From: Beta vulgaris subsp. vulgaris
Taxonomy: Eukaryota; Streptophyta; Magnoliopsida; Caryophyllales; Amaranthaceae
Direction of reading: 5' to 3'
NCBI RefSeq assembly: GCF_026745355.1
Contig: NC_079206.1
Coordinates: forward strand, 4,609,044 to 4,673,043
Length of the DNA: 64,000 nt
This document shows positions 26,548-39,224 of the stretch, piece by piece; the stretch's first letter is position 1, and each line of letters starts with the position of its first letter. The position numbers and the translations under genes were made by a program. The notes below the pieces were generated by a model, which was given only the letters and a program-made list of their open reading frames with translations, was not told the DNA's origin and did no database searches.

Positions 26548-29500
26548 CTAATTCAGATACCCACTGTAGTAAACTACTGTACTATCCTTCACAGGCATTC
26601 CAAGCCTATCCAATCGGCCTGATCCAGGGTAAGCCTTGCTACTGAAACCAGCCTGCATAGCGGAAACCCTATGTGCATTTGATCTCGGGTTATGCTCGCC
26701 AAACCCATGAACTGAATATCTCTTGGTCGAATTCGTTCTCTCATACTGAGGCCTTTGCTTCGGAGCGCTAAGAGATCTCATTTTTGCCTTAGCAGACTCG
26801 GTGTAAGCCATATAGCTAGGACAGTCAGAGTAACCACTAAGGAAGCTTCTACAACCATCACTCTTAGTAGGAGTAAACGACCCTCTCCTTGAACTGCTAC
26901 CGCCCTGAGAGGCAGCCGAGCAATACTGTGGGCTGTTTTCTGCCGTGCAATATGAGTTGTTGTCGTCAACTATCTCTTGTGGAAGTAACAGAGGCTTTAA
27001 GGTTTGGACTACTTCACATGATGCAGGGCTATGAACTGTTTGGTGAGTTGTGGAGTCTTTTGAGGTGGTGAGGCTGTGGCTTACTTGATCTGAAGTTAAA
27101 AGGCCAGAGTAGGAGGTTTCGAAGAGGCTTCTCCTTCTAGAGCTATAATGAGGTTTCCCTGTGTCTATCTCGAGAATTCTGTCTGCTCGATCATCATCTG
27201 TCAGACATGTTCTCGTGGAGGATGTAGCTCCCCGTGGGTCCCACATTGGGTCGTCCACTCGAGAGTCTGACCAAGATGAGCCGAAGTTTGGTCTTTCCTG
27301 GCTCATGGTGTTCATCCGGCTACTTGATTTTGAACTGTTCCTCTGAGGTAAGCAAAACCAAGAAGAGTAGGCTATTTAGCTTTAAATGGAGCAAGGAAGT
27401 GGAGCAGATTTCTTTGTGATCCTTGGACATTTTAGTTCATTATAAAAGAACAAATTGGTTATGTAGTTCATTAAGTTAGCTACATCAGGTATTTCGTGAT
27501 TGAAGGATATATATACCTTGATCTTTGGTAAATGATCTTGCTTTATGCTTTTAGCGCGAACAACTTGCTCGAATTTATCAGGTGTTAGGGGTCCCTAAAG
27601 AAATTAACACAGATCACCGACATCATTAAATTAAACCTAGTACATTCACAAGTAAAGAACAGAATCAAGTGAAGAAGAGAAGGTACTTTTTTTGGAGGAT
27701 AATAAAAGGGTGCATGAACAGGGAGAAAACTATTCCCTCTGTCCCAATTTAGTTGCTAATCAAATTTTCTTTTCAAACATCAATATTTTTGAGTTACATA
27801 TATGAAAAAATTATAAAAATTATATATTTGAAAAATTCAAATTGGAACGAATCAAACATAACATGACTATATTTTTTCTTATGTATATGGAATAAAAGAT
27901 AGTCAAAGTTATGACGTGAATAGTGCCTACGGTCAAAATGTAACAACTAAATTGGGACGGAGAGAGTAGGTGACTTTATGGTAAACCATAATTCAGATTA
28001 ATGATTGATAAATCAATGTTAATTACTTGATAATCACAAAAGAGCAAGACTTTGAACAGTGTCAACTGTCAAAGCAAAGAAACAAGGTTGATGCAAAAGC
28101 TGATTATATCAAATTTTACTTTCTATAATGAAATTGCTAAACATACAAGAAAGGTCAATATAAGCCTGCAGAACCAAATTTTTAAATAAGCAGCTCAAAA
28201 GCAGATTGACCGAGTCTACTACTGTTTCAACAACCACTTCACTTTTGTACCTACTAGATAGATAATTGGTTTCTTTCATTTTTCCCAAAAGGTGAAGAAC
28301 AACCTAATTCACACTAGCATTATTGACAAAAGAAGAAATAAAGTACACAATACTATACAACTTGGGTCATATTTTTTCAACTTTTCCAAGAAAAAGAAAC
28401 TCAGTGCAGCTTCCTAGATATTTCAAATTCAAGGAACATATACAAGTTGCATAATATAAAAGGTTTAGGTTTTTTCTTCACCTTGAGAAAAAAGGCATGT
28501 TATAGCTAATCAAGTTTACTTTACAACAAGATAAGTTCAAATTTACTATTATTTTTTCAAAATGCAATGATTGCGTATTTGGTGAGTGAATTAAAATAAT
28601 CAAATATTACATCAAAAAAATAACACAGGTAGTATATTAAGGAGAAAGACCATATTGAACTCGAATCTGTGACAGTATCCAATCCATGCCCAACCCATGT
28701 ATATCTTGAGGAGGATTAAAGACCTATTATTTTATTTTATTTTTGTAAGGAAAATTCTCTTGCAAGAAACGGATAAATTGATTATCCTTTTTGCAAGAGA
28801 TGAGAATTAAACCCTTCACATGGGTGGAATTGAACCCTTCACAGAGGGTCTTACAACTCTAGGCTAAACTTAATCGTCATTTTACTCGTATATAAAGGGC
28901 ACAATTGATAAGAAATGATATTGTGACCTCAAATGAAGCTCCAATCACCTACTACACCAAGTACCACTCAATAGACAAGTTCAAATTAACATAAAGCATA
29001 AGGTAAAGAGAATAAATCCTTACAGGGTGAAATATTGGACAAGATTTGCTACTTGAAAAAGGTGTTTCAGGGATATAGGAGCGGATCGATCTGGCCCGAG
29101 CCTGAGCCCGTAGCATGGCTTGCATGCAACGCATCGTTTCTGCGGTTTTTCTTCTCATAATGTGTCCCCTAACAAGAGCCTGCAGCTTTACTAGTCCTTT
29201 CAGTGCTCTCAATGCTCTTCTAGCCTGCATGAATTAACACAGCAAAATTGATAAATGCATTCAATATTTACTGAACCCACCAAAATTCTTACCAGATTCT
29301 GTGTTATTTTAATTCAATCATCCAATATTCCAAGTATACAAAGTTTTGGCACCAAGGATAATGCACAAAATAACATACTATGTTTTCAAAAAGAAAACCA
29401 AGGAAAATGACATATTTGATGATACTGTTCATTAGGACAAAGACAATTCAACTACATAGTTCAGATCTGCAGAAGGGTAAATGCACGAGGTCTGACTATA

Positions 29501-32500
29501 ATCAGCAATTTATCTACAGTAAAACATAGCATTGCTTCCATTTCTCATAGTATCAAACGTGGGGAGGCCCTCAAGAAGCTTGTCTTATGGATCAACAGTA
29601 AGAACATAAAGGACAATCTACAGAAACTTGTTTATATGTAGAAGAACATGTCGAAGAATTTAGACGCTGCAAAAATGAAAAGTTGAGTGGTTCAAGTTCA
29701 ACGTACACATGCATGTTATGGCAAAGTGTTTATTTGCCTTTTGGATATTACCAATGGGTAGTAGCTAGTTAAGCAATGCACAACAATCAATACCCAAATG
29801 GATAAGATCTACTCCTTTCACTTGTTAAGTACTACTACTAATACAAATATGACAAGTAATTCATACAATATAATTTATGAAGTTTGTAACTATTAGGATA
29901 GTTGACAAACAAAAAAAGGATTATTGTCATTTAATTGTGAAGTAACAAGACAATCATTTCCTATGAATCTAGTTTAAACCATCAATTTTTAAAGTAATCT
30001 TCAAGTTAGAGTCATCTCAACCACAATATGTTACTCCAATTTATAAGAAACCAGAGGGTAATAGAATGGTGAACTACATATCATGTTGATGTCTGACTAT
30101 GGTTAAGTGCACCAGAGGACGATGGCCAAGGCCATGTTCTTTTCGACTGAATTAAACTGAGGTGAGCTAAACTAAAATAAAAATGTGAGAAAAGTTGATG
30201 AGATGAGGTAAATTGAAACTCTAGTGAGTTAAACTGAAATAAAACTATAAGAGCAAATTAGATGAGATGAGTTGAACTGAAACTGTGTCCAAAAGAACAG
30301 ACCTAAATCACTAACAACTAACAGGAAATAGGCCAACATCACATGAGATATAATAAGAACTTAAAATTCAATGTCCATTACCATAATTTATTTCCACCTG
30401 ACAAGAGTGACATGAACAACATGGTCCATCCCATAATCATCACAGTTCACCAATTCAAGGCGGAATTAGACCTCAACAAGTGTGGTTTTTCAGCCATGCA
30501 TCACTTCACCATTACTATTACCTTAATGTGTCGTTTGATGAGTGATTATAAATAGTGGTAATAGTAATTTAATTTATTTTAAATTTGTAAAGAAATTGTC
30601 ATATCAATAACCATGAATGAAACTTAATCACAAAACATAAATTTCCTTTATAAATTTCCGTTACCACCCAATACCACCTTTTAAAATGGTAATGAATAAT
30701 AATGACATTTTAGAAAGAAATTGGATATCTTGAGATGAAATAACATTACCATTGAACATTTAGTACGAATTTACACTATAATACATTACCATTTATGACA
30801 TCTTACCAAACATGACGTAACAATTAACACCCCAACCGAAGCTTCTCGTTCATGATTGAGCAAATGAAGCTCATCCATGTATTTAATATTACACATATAT
30901 GCATGCAAGATAGTTATCTGTCCAAACTAATAATTATTTGAAAATATTACACATATATGCATGCAAGATAGTTCTCTGTCCAAACTAATAATTATTTGAA
31001 AATAATAAGAATAAAAAAATGAAATAGTCTAGGAGCATTCCCACATGTCACATCAACAATCATGAAGATTTTAGGGGACAGCCAGTCCTAAAAGTCCAAG
31101 CCTAAAAACCCCACGAAATAAACCAGGAACAGTTGACATAAATCCAAAACACAAAGGCAATTGAATCTCAGCTTAAATAAAATATCAAAATCAATTGTCA
31201 CATACATTGTAATTTGTACTAGTAAATCTACTATATTACAGATAAGATCTGAAATGAAAACATTTTGAAAAAGGTTCGAGTTGTATATACGATTACTGTG
31301 GTTGAAGCATTTGAGACATTGACTACATGATACAGTAGCAAGGATAGTGGAGAGTTGGGATTATGAACATATTAGAAGACCAAAGATAACATGAAAATAG
31401 AGCGCTTATATTGCTCGAACTCTTCATTCCACCTTTCAAACCCTTGTCGATCCTCGACAATCGAACATGGGTAGTACACCCGCACATTTGGGCCAAAAAG
31501 ATTAAATAAGTTCTACAAAATAGTCAATTTGAACACTTGAAAGCATATCCGAGTCCGAGTAACATAATAGAGCGCATTAGAAATGATACTATGTAGACGG
31601 CCACCAACCACACTTACACATCCACATCCTACTCGAACTAATAAGGTTTTGGCATTGTCATTATAATGTGAATCTGAAGTGTAAAGAAGACAAGTGCATA
31701 GTATCATAATGAAGTATGCAATTGCTGGGTAATTGCTTCGAGGGTAACAAATAACAAACCATGAACTGTATTTTCCAAATCCGTGTATTGGCATTATCAA
31801 CCTCTAAAACGGTAAAAACCCACTCTTATTCAATACTCAATCCATACTTGGAGAATTACCAAAATGACCCTATTTAGTTGGCAATTCAATTGTAAACTGC
31901 TATCACTACTACTCTACTAGTAATAGATTACTACTATAACGATTTGGGGTTGGATAGCTAGGTCCTGTAAATAGAAAGGTACGGCTAAACAATGAACCAT
32001 GAGTTCGTTGCCTAAATAAAACAAACCAAACATTACAATTTACAACTCACAATCACAAAAGAGATCAAGGTGTGTGGGAGTGGAACCCACGAGAATTGGA
32101 ATGGGCAGTATATATTGTATCCTACCTCCGTTTTTTTAGTTGCAATATTTACCTTTTTGCACAAACTTTAAGAAATGAGAAAAGAGAATATAATTGACAC
32201 ACTTACCCCAACTACTATACTGTAATTAAAATGGGGAGTACGTGAAGTAAGGGTAATATAGTCAAATTATCCCAAAATAATAATACTATGATATTTGTTT
32301 TTCTTATTTTCTACCAAAAAAGTGTCTTCTAAAAAACTTGAAAGTAACATTACCTAAATTATCGTGCGTAACACAATAGCTTGAAAAGTCAATGAAATAA
32401 GTGAAAACTCCCTAGATTCTTTTATTTGCTACATTGTTGTTTCAAAATATGAACCATCAACATTGACTAATTATTTTGATTTATGTAAATTAAAAATATA

Positions 32501-33747
32501 GTCAATTAGTCATGTGTCGTCTTATTAAATTTATCTCAATGTATAGTTTTATAATATTAAATTTTTGTAATTTCTACTTAAATGAAATAAAAAATATTAA
32601 AAATTATATAATATCTTGAAAACTCCAACAACAATATAGCAACAATCTTGACAAGGAAAAAAGGATGTAATTTGATAAAGATGCAAGCCAAAATAATCCA
32701 CCAAAAGTTGTTAGAGATAGAACAAAATCTTAAAAGTGAGCCTAATAATGATCCCCCACAAAAACAAAAAGGCTACTATCATACACTCAAGTCCCAAAGC
32801 TACTTTATTTTAATTTTAATAGCACATCACATCTTCACATCATCACATGCTATGCCTACTAATATAACAAAGTTTTAAAAACACACCCCACACTACACTT
32901 GACACTAGTGAAGTGGAGTGCGGGATTGTGGTTAATAAATTCCCGCGTTTCGTAGCGTAATACTTCTTAGTCTAAATTATAGTTCACATTTCTTTTTTTT
33001 ACGGTAATTTATGCAAGTAAAATTTAAGAAAAATAGTAAAGATTGAAAAAACAAAATTCAAAAAACAAATAAGTGATAGGACACGATTTTCCTGGACAAA
33101 TTATGGAAAAATATGACTAAATATAAAAATAGGAATTATATTTTGGAACACCCAAATAGAATTGGGAACTATATTTTGGGACGGAGGGAGTAATCGCCAA
33201 ACTTCCGTTAGGGAAAAACTAACTAGACGACGTAACACCAAACGACGCCGTTTAAAACGAAAAAGAGAGAGAAAGAAAAGAAACCAACCAAATAACCGCG
33301 AAAGTGGGATTGAATGACGACAGTAGCACACCATATCTCTTTCTCCCCACCATTTCTCGTCCTCCTGCTAACCTGCGCCGGCTGTACAGAATTATTGTTA
33401 TTGTTATTATTATTATTGTTGTTATTGTTGTTGTTGTTGGTGGTGTTGGTTAGTCGGACAACAGCAGCCGCGGCTTGAGCGGCTGCAACAGCGGCATCGG
33501 CTACAGCTGCGGTGGCAGCAGCTACAGCAATAGCGTGTTTATTAGCGTCGTCATCTCCACCTTCCACGTAGGATGACGACGTGGCAGGCGGAGGATGACG
33601 TGTGGTGTTAGTATTTGAAGTTGACGATGATTTCTCTCTGTAGGATTTGACGAAGCTCCACCTGCGTTTGTCTTTGGGTTGTTTAGGGCTCGGGTCGGGT
33701 TGTTTTAAGCCCAGAAAGGCCCGAAACCACCTGGAAGCCTTGCCCAT
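26548..33747 (-). CDS. IQD22: IQ-domain calmodulin-binding scaffold protein (IQD22-like)
   Basis: Four minus-strand exons (33747-33289, 29224-29024, 27594-27517, 27342-26548) join in frame to 510 residues. The N-terminus [15 protein letters not shown] is the typical IQD start. An Ala-rich helix (about 71-98) precedes 16 consecutive Asn (104-119). The IQ region begins at [13 protein letters not shown] at the end of exon 1 and continues across the intron as [20 protein letters not shown]. That position, and the splice between them, is the family hallmark. Exon 3 encodes [16 protein letters not shown]. Exon 4 is Ser/Arg-rich with a conserved [13 protein letters not shown] motif and a basic C-terminus. 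IQD proteins bind calmodulin and act as scaffolds on microtubules, plasma membrane or nucleus; which applies here is not shown. Intron 1 is about 4 kb and carries a Stowaway MITE close to exon 1. The exact paralog number is inferred from the first residues and the neighbours. Confidence 0.93.
27733..27966. mobile_element. Stowaway-like MITE in IQD intron 2 (234 bp)
   Basis: Left end TTCCCTCTGTCCCAATTTAG and right end CTAAATTGGGACGGAGAGAG form near-perfect inverted repeats with TA outside each, the Tc1/mariner-type target duplication. Confidence 0.85.
30885..31000. repeat. Tandem duplication of a 58-bp unit
   Basis: Two adjacent copies (30885-30942, 30943-31000) in IQD intron 1 differ at one base (GTTATCTG versus GTTCTCTG). 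It is a recent local duplication with no evident function. Confidence 0.9.
32963..33190. mobile_element. Stowaway-like MITE next to IQD exon 1 (228 bp)
   Basis: The right end TTTTGGGACGGAGGGAG is followed by TA. The left end CTTCTTAGTCTAAATTATAG is preceded by TA. It lies 98 bp inside intron 1 from the exon 1 donor, so it is transcribed with the pre-mRNA. Confidence 0.75.
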
Positions 33748-34190
33748 ATGAGAAGGAGGGTGGTTTTATTTTTAGCGGGCATTTGAAGAGAGAGAGAGAG
33801 TGGAAGTTAGAAATGGGAGTTGATTTTATATATGGTGAGAAAAGGGTAGAGTTGAGAAGATAAAATTAAAATGCATGAATAAGGAGGTCATTGAATATTG
33901 AAAAATGAGTTGTACTTGAATTTATTCTAATTACTCTGACTCTTCTTTTGCTTCCCCACCAAAAGAGATAGTGACTATTCTATATTTCTATGTCTTGTTC
34001 CCACGTGGACCGTGTTATTCAACCTTCGCAATTTTCATCTACTCTCCTCCATAATTAAGTAGTAGTAATATTTGATTACTTCCTTTATGGTCTATGGAGC
34101 ATTCATCATTAACTCATTTAATTTCTATAGATCATTAATGTTTACGAGGCAATAATTTTGCTACCAACTAAAGATGGCCATTGGTGTAGA

Positions 34191-34425
34191 CTAGGCGGGC
34201 TAATCCGAATATCTTAGCTAGTCCAGTTGAGATTTCACGGCACCGGATTAGATTGTGAAATTTACGGTTTGGACGGGCTAGTCCACGGGTTAAAAAATCT
34301 TGTCTGTTACCAGTTTTTATTGTTCTGGAAGTGATTCTGACAATTCGTGGGCCTCACGGATTGAACTTCGACCTAGCAGGTCAACACAAAAATATTTTTT
34401 TTCAAAATTATTTAACCATTGGAAT
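34191..34425. repeat. 235-bp direct repeat, left copy
   Basis: Begins CTAGGCGGGCTAATCC and ends ACCATTGGAAT. It matches 35531-35765 except for two bases that I could find. Confidence 0.95.
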
Positions 34426-34439
34426 AAGTTCAACTTAAA

Positions 34440-34660
34440 AAATTAAGTTTCAGGTCCAATAAGTTCAGATAAGTTCAGATAAGTTGCAATAAGGTCTAAT
34501 AAGTGCAATAAGTTCCAATAAGGTCTAATAAGGTCCAATAAGTTCCAATCAGGTGCAATAAGTTCCAATCAGGTGCAATAAGTTTCAATCAGGTCTAATA
34601 AGGTCCAATAAGTTCCAATCAGGTCTAATAAGGTCCAATAATGTCCAAATAGTCAATGTT
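34440..34660. repeat. 10-bp minisatellite, block A
   Basis: Repeats of AATAAGTTCC, AATCAGGTCC and close variants in the same orientation. There are no spacers and no dyad symmetry, so it is not a CRISPR array. Confidence 0.9.
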
Positions 34661-35227
34661 TAATAAACATTTGTATTATTGTCCACTATTTTGTTATTCA
34701 TAATTTCATATCACTATTAGCGGATTATGTTATTATTAGAATTTTAATTAAAGTACCACAATGATTATATAGTATTATACTTGTATTAGTGTCTATTATT
34801 TTATTATTTATTTATATTATGTCCATTATTTTATTATTTATTTGTATTATGTCTATTATATTATTATTCATATTACTATTAGCTGATTATGTTATTATTA
34901 GAATTTTTTTATTAAAGTACCACAATGTATATTATTATACTTGTATTATTGCCTATTATTTGATTATTCATATTGCTATTGAATAATATTATAATCATGG
35001 TCAAATAATTAAGGTTAACAATAATAATAATAATAATTATAGTTATAGTTATGTATAGGCAAATATATAAATAGTATTTTTTTTGTTAAATTAATTATCA
35101 TAAGAGATAATTAATAATTATTATTTTTTAAAGGACGAATTATAATAATTATTATTCCATAAAAAATTTTGAGGGGTAGTATTTACGTTAATGGTAATAT
35201 TTATGTTATTCATGGTCAATGTTTTTG

Positions 35228-35520
35228 TCTAATAAGGTCAAATAAGTTTCAATCAGGTTCAATAAGTTCTAATAAGTTTCAATCAGGTCCAATAAGGTCT
35301 AATAAGTTTCAATCAGGGTCAATAAGTTCCAATAAGGTCCAATAAGGTCAATCAGGTTCAATCAGGTCCAATAAGTCCCAATCAGGTTCAATCAGGTCCA
35401 ATAAGTTGAATCAGGCCCAATTAGGTCCAATCAGGTTTAATAAGTTCCAATAAGTTCAGTTCAGGTTCAATAAGTTCAGTTCAGATAAGTTCCAATAAGT
35501 TCAAGTCCAATAAGTTGAAT
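35228..35520. repeat. 10-bp minisatellite, block B
   Basis: Same AATAAGTTCC/AATCAGGTCC units as block A, ending just before the second 235-bp repeat. Confidence 0.9.
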
Positions 35521-35530
35521 AGAACGCACC

Positions 35531-35765
35531 CTAGGCGGGCTAATCCGAATATCTTAGCTAGTCCAGTTGAGATTTCACGGCACCGGATTAGATTGTGAAA
35601 TTTACTGTTTGGACGGGCTAGTCCACGGGTTAAAAAATCTTGTCTGTTACCAGTTTTTATTGTTCTGGAAGTGATTCTGACAATTCGTGGGCCTCACGGA
35701 TTGAACTTTGACCTAGCAGGTCAACACAAAAATATTTTTTTTCAAAATTATTTAACCATTGGAAT
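35531..35765. repeat. 235-bp direct repeat, right copy
   Basis: Same as 34191-34425 apart from an ACGG/ACTG and a TTCGA/TTTGA difference. It lacks TG...CA ends, so it is not an LTR pair; a segmental duplication inside the element fits better. Confidence 0.95.
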
Positions 35766-36275
35766 CATTCATTATTGTTACATAAATATAATATATACAA
35801 TTGTTAATAGTAATGAATAATTTCATTATTTTTGAATTAGATTGAATTAGAATATATGTAATTTGATTAAAATATATATACAATATGGTGGAATAATTAC
35901 TTGGGTTAGGCTGATTCGGTTCATGGATCATACTTGATCGATTTCGTAGGCCTGTTTGGTTGTTTTAATTGCAGGCTTTTGCGGGTTGAAATAAAAAATT
36001 GGCCCACGACCCACCCATCAATTTCACAGTTCGAGTTGGGCAAGACCGCGCTTTTGTGGGCTCAGCCCACAAGACCCAAGAGGTGGGATGGGCTAGATGG
36101 ACCTGCATTGTTAGGCATCTCTACTTCCAACTATCATAATTCTATTTAAGGAAACTAATAATGATTTATAGTCGGATTCATAGAATAGGTCAAAAGTTTT
36201 CAAAATAAGGTAGAGTATTACTCTATTTTTTGACTGATAAAAGTAAAAGGAAGTTGAATGGTATGATGGGGAGTT

Positions 36276-36538
36276 CACTCATGGTACACCCGGGTGTACC
36301 ATGAGCATGGTACACCCAGGGGTATTTTTGTAATAAATTAGAACTGTATGTGCTCATTTGACACCAAATTTGCTCATATGGACATTTTGCTCATTTAGTA
36401 ATGAAATTGTTTGCTCATTTTCTTAAATGAGTACAAATGTTTGCTCATTTGTTCATTTTGCTCATTTGGAGAAAATAGTATTGGGTGTACCATGAGCATG
36501 GTAAACCTGGTACACCCAGATGTACTATAAATATTCTC
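36276..36538. mobile_element. Hairpin-ended repeat, copy A (263 bp), 14-bp direct repeats outside
   Basis: The left end has a perfect 22-bp palindrome centred on CCCGGG (about 36281-36302) followed by another GAGCATGGTACACCC. The right end has GGTGTACCATG-AG-CATGGTA followed by TACACCCAGATGTAC. The interior is a TGCTCATTT-rich minisatellite. TATGATGGGGAGTT occurs immediately outside both ends (36262-36275, 36539-36552), a 14-bp target duplication. No open frame. Related copies are at 38238-39126 and 50543-51391. Confidence 0.75.
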
Positions 36539-36722
36539 TATGATGGGGAGTTGAGCTTGTTGGACATCTGAGTAAGTGATTTTGTGCAATAATTGTCCAT
36601 AAGAAATTAATTTTACCATGGGATTTTCCAAAAAAAGGAAAAAAAAAAGTATTGGTAATGTTTTATTTTAACACACTACTCCTTATATTACCGATTGATT
36701 CTAATATAAAATTTAAGGAGGT

Positions 36723-37440
36723 TTGTTAATTATTGCCCCAAAATTACTTAAAAGTGTCCCAAATCTATTTTTTCGGACTATTTTACCCTTTATTTTTTTC
36801 CACACCATCCCCACCACCACCCTCTACCTCCCCACTGCCACCTGTGACCCTCCACCGCCGTCACCTACCTCCCCCAAACACCACCACCCACCTACGATTG
36901 TCGCGAAATTTTTTTAGGCTTGGGCGAACGTCCGCGGTGGACGTTCCACCCATGGCCGGAACGTCGGTGGAACATCCAGGCCAGACGTTCCGGCCATGAG
37001 GCGAACATCCACCGCAGACGTTCGCCCAAGCCTAAAAATTTTCGCGAAATTCAATTGATGGTCGAGGGAGAGCGGTCCACTAGTGGTCTTGGTCTCAGGT
37101 CATCGGGGGTATTGGACCAGCGTGGCCGTCAAAAGTCCGAGTACATTGCCACAATAGGAGGTGGGCGGCGAGTGAGAAGGAGAGAGAGAACTCAGAGGTT
37201 AAGGGCTTGAGAAGGAGAGAGAGATCAGGGGTTATGGGCTTGTCGTGGTAGGAGGTGGGTGGTGGTGACAGTCTGTTAGGAGATGGGTGGTGGTGGTGGT
37301 GGTAGTGACAGCCTGGCAGGAGGTGGATGTTTGGCAGGAGGTGGGTGGTGATGATTTAAGAAAAAAAAAGAAAAGGTTATAGAGTTAATTTCAACTATTT
37401 TTTGGACGATTTTAAGTAATTATGAGACGATGTATAGAAG
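36723..37440. mobile_element. Foldback element with nested inverted repeats, copy 1 (718 bp)
   Basis: The ends are imperfect inverted repeats about 50 bp long sharing the core AATTACTTAAAA. Inside are CCACC-rich DNA on the left and GGTGG-rich DNA on the right. In the centre a near-perfect inverted pair of about 46 bp (36902-36947 and 37004-37049) contains GGCTTGGGCGAACGTC. The whole could fold on itself. Outer boundaries are approximate and no target duplication was found. Open frames here are translations of the GC-rich repeats. Confidence 0.65.
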
Positions 37441-38237
37441 TCCAATCTAATTTAATCCAGTATGATCATACTCTCTTTCTTCCCTATTAACTATTTGATC
37501 CATTTTATTTCTTTTTTCATGATCAAAATTCAATCCTTAATTTTTTTTGCGAGATATTCAGAGAAAAACATAATCGGAGTTTATCAATGGAGGGTACGCA
37601 TGGTACTCTAGTGCTACTACTAATATTGTAGCTGTATGCGACCTGTCTGTAACTCTGTATAACTGGTTGCAGCAGGGCCATGCCACACCCCTAACACAAA
37701 GCCTACAATGCTAGGATTCAGTACTCTTCCTTCCCTTGGTTACATAAATGACAAAATTTTCGACCTATCAGTTTGGTTGTCATATTCTTTTTACTCTTTT
37801 TCCCATAAAGATCATACATCAAAAGTTAAGCATATCTGCATTCTGCGCATCAAAATAGAAAAGAAAATATGAGATAGATGTCTCAACAAGTTCAAGACTT
37901 CTTACTTCCACTCCGTGATCCTCTATTTGTCTTTTCTCTTCACTTTAACTTACTTTATGTATATTATATCTGTCATTATTTCGATTTAGACAACACTAAT
38001 GATGGCCTAATAGGAGTATAGGACTATAGGAAGTATCAAGGTATGGATTCTACACACACATCTAGTAGCGTTCTATCTACTATCTGTTCCCAAAGTCCAG
38101 GAAACTGATATACATAGCTCTATTAAAAAGTTTAAAATAGAAATAAAAATTTGTTAAGCATTTATTACCTCAAATAATGTAAAATTTTATCATAAATTCA
38201 TAAACTGTTTCCATTTTAAGACATGTATGAATGAGTT

Positions 38238-39126
38238 CACTCATGGTACAGGTGCCAGGAGCATTTTCGTAATTAATCAAAACTTCAGTGGCATTTTCGT
38301 AATTTCCGAGGCTTATCATCATCTTCCTCATCAACAACATATTAAGTTAAATTTTCCGACAATAGAGATAAAATTGCCGTCGAAAAAGTTGTCGGTGGTA
38401 CTGGAGGAGACGCTCAACGGTCAATTCCGACGCCATTTTTGACAAAGACTTATCAATTTGTTGAAGATCCTTCCATTGATGACGTCATTTCATGGAATGA
38501 TGACGGATCTTCCTTCATCTTTTGGGATCCTACTGTATTTGCTCGCTCATTTTGACAAGGAGAAAAGCATTTGCTTTGCGAAATTCAACGCCGGCGAAGC
38601 AGATTTCCACCGGAGATTTGATCTTCTTTCTCGCTGGAATCACGAAATCAAAACTTAGAAATTGAAACTTCAATTCCCAGATATGAGTACTTTGCATTTT
38701 GTTCATTTGTTTTGTTTGTTGTTGTTTTATTTGCTCGTTTTCTTCAATTTATTTTTGCTGGTTGTTCGGAGTGAAGACTTGTGAAGTGGAGGAGAAAGAA
38801 TCAACCACCATTGTTGAGGTGTTTGTTAATGGCGGATTATAATTGTTGTGGGAGGAGAAGAGATAAAGTAGTTTGTTCATGGTGGGGGTGGTGTAGAGCA
38901 GTGCTCATTTACATAATTTGTGCTCATTCAAGTTTGCTCATTTCTTAAATGAGTAGAAATGTTTGCTCATTTTCTCATTTTGCTCATTTTGCTCATTTGC
39001 TCATTTTGCTCAATTGCTCGTTTGCTCATTTGCTCATTTGCTCATTTTGCTCACTTTGCTCATTTGGAGAAAATAGTCTTGGGTGTACCATGAGCATGGT
39101 ACACCCAGGTGTACTATAAATATTCT
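38238..39126. mobile_element. Hairpin-ended repeat, copy B (889 bp)
   Basis: Starts CACTCATGGTAC and ends with GGTGTACCATG-AG-CATGGTACA, an ACCCAGGTGTACTAT block and ATATTCTC, like copy A. The left palindrome is degraded. The TGCTCATTT minisatellite is at 38930-39065. An extra 500 bp of unique DNA (38300-38800) separates the ends; its short frames show nothing recognisable. Flanks share a TGTAT start but no clean target duplication. Confidence 0.7.
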
Positions 39127-39224
39127 CTGTATTTAATGCTTATATGTAGCCTTAAAAGAAAAAAAGATTTTTTTAAAAGAAAAATAATTTTTATAAAAAA
39201 AAAGGGTCATATAAATATCTTATA

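Larger units (their letters stand above)
34169..36123. mobile_element. Expanded hAT-like non-autonomous element (1955 bp)
   Basis: The left end TAAAGATGGCCA and the right end GGCATCTCTA are inverted repeats. They are flanked by CTACCAAC (34161-34168) and CTTCCAAC (36124-36131), matching at 7 of 8 as for a hAT target duplication. The interior has two 235-bp direct repeats around 1.1 kb of AT-rich DNA and 10-bp minisatellites. The right part is rich in GGGCC/GGCCC words like the other two hAT-like elements here. No transposase is recognisable. Confidence 0.6.

Noticed and set aside
34440..35520. Regular short repeats resembling a CRISPR array
   Set aside because: Units are 10 bp, directly adjacent, have no unique spacers and lie in plant nuclear DNA; this is a minisatellite.
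34191..35765. LTR pair of a small retrotransposon
   Set aside because: The 235-bp direct repeats lack TG...CA ends, a primer-binding site and an immediately flanking duplication; the hAT-like ends lie further out.
36733..37210. Proline- and arginine-rich open frames
   Set aside because: They are translations of CCACC/GGTGG repeats in the foldback element and differ between copies; the same applies to 58787-59230.
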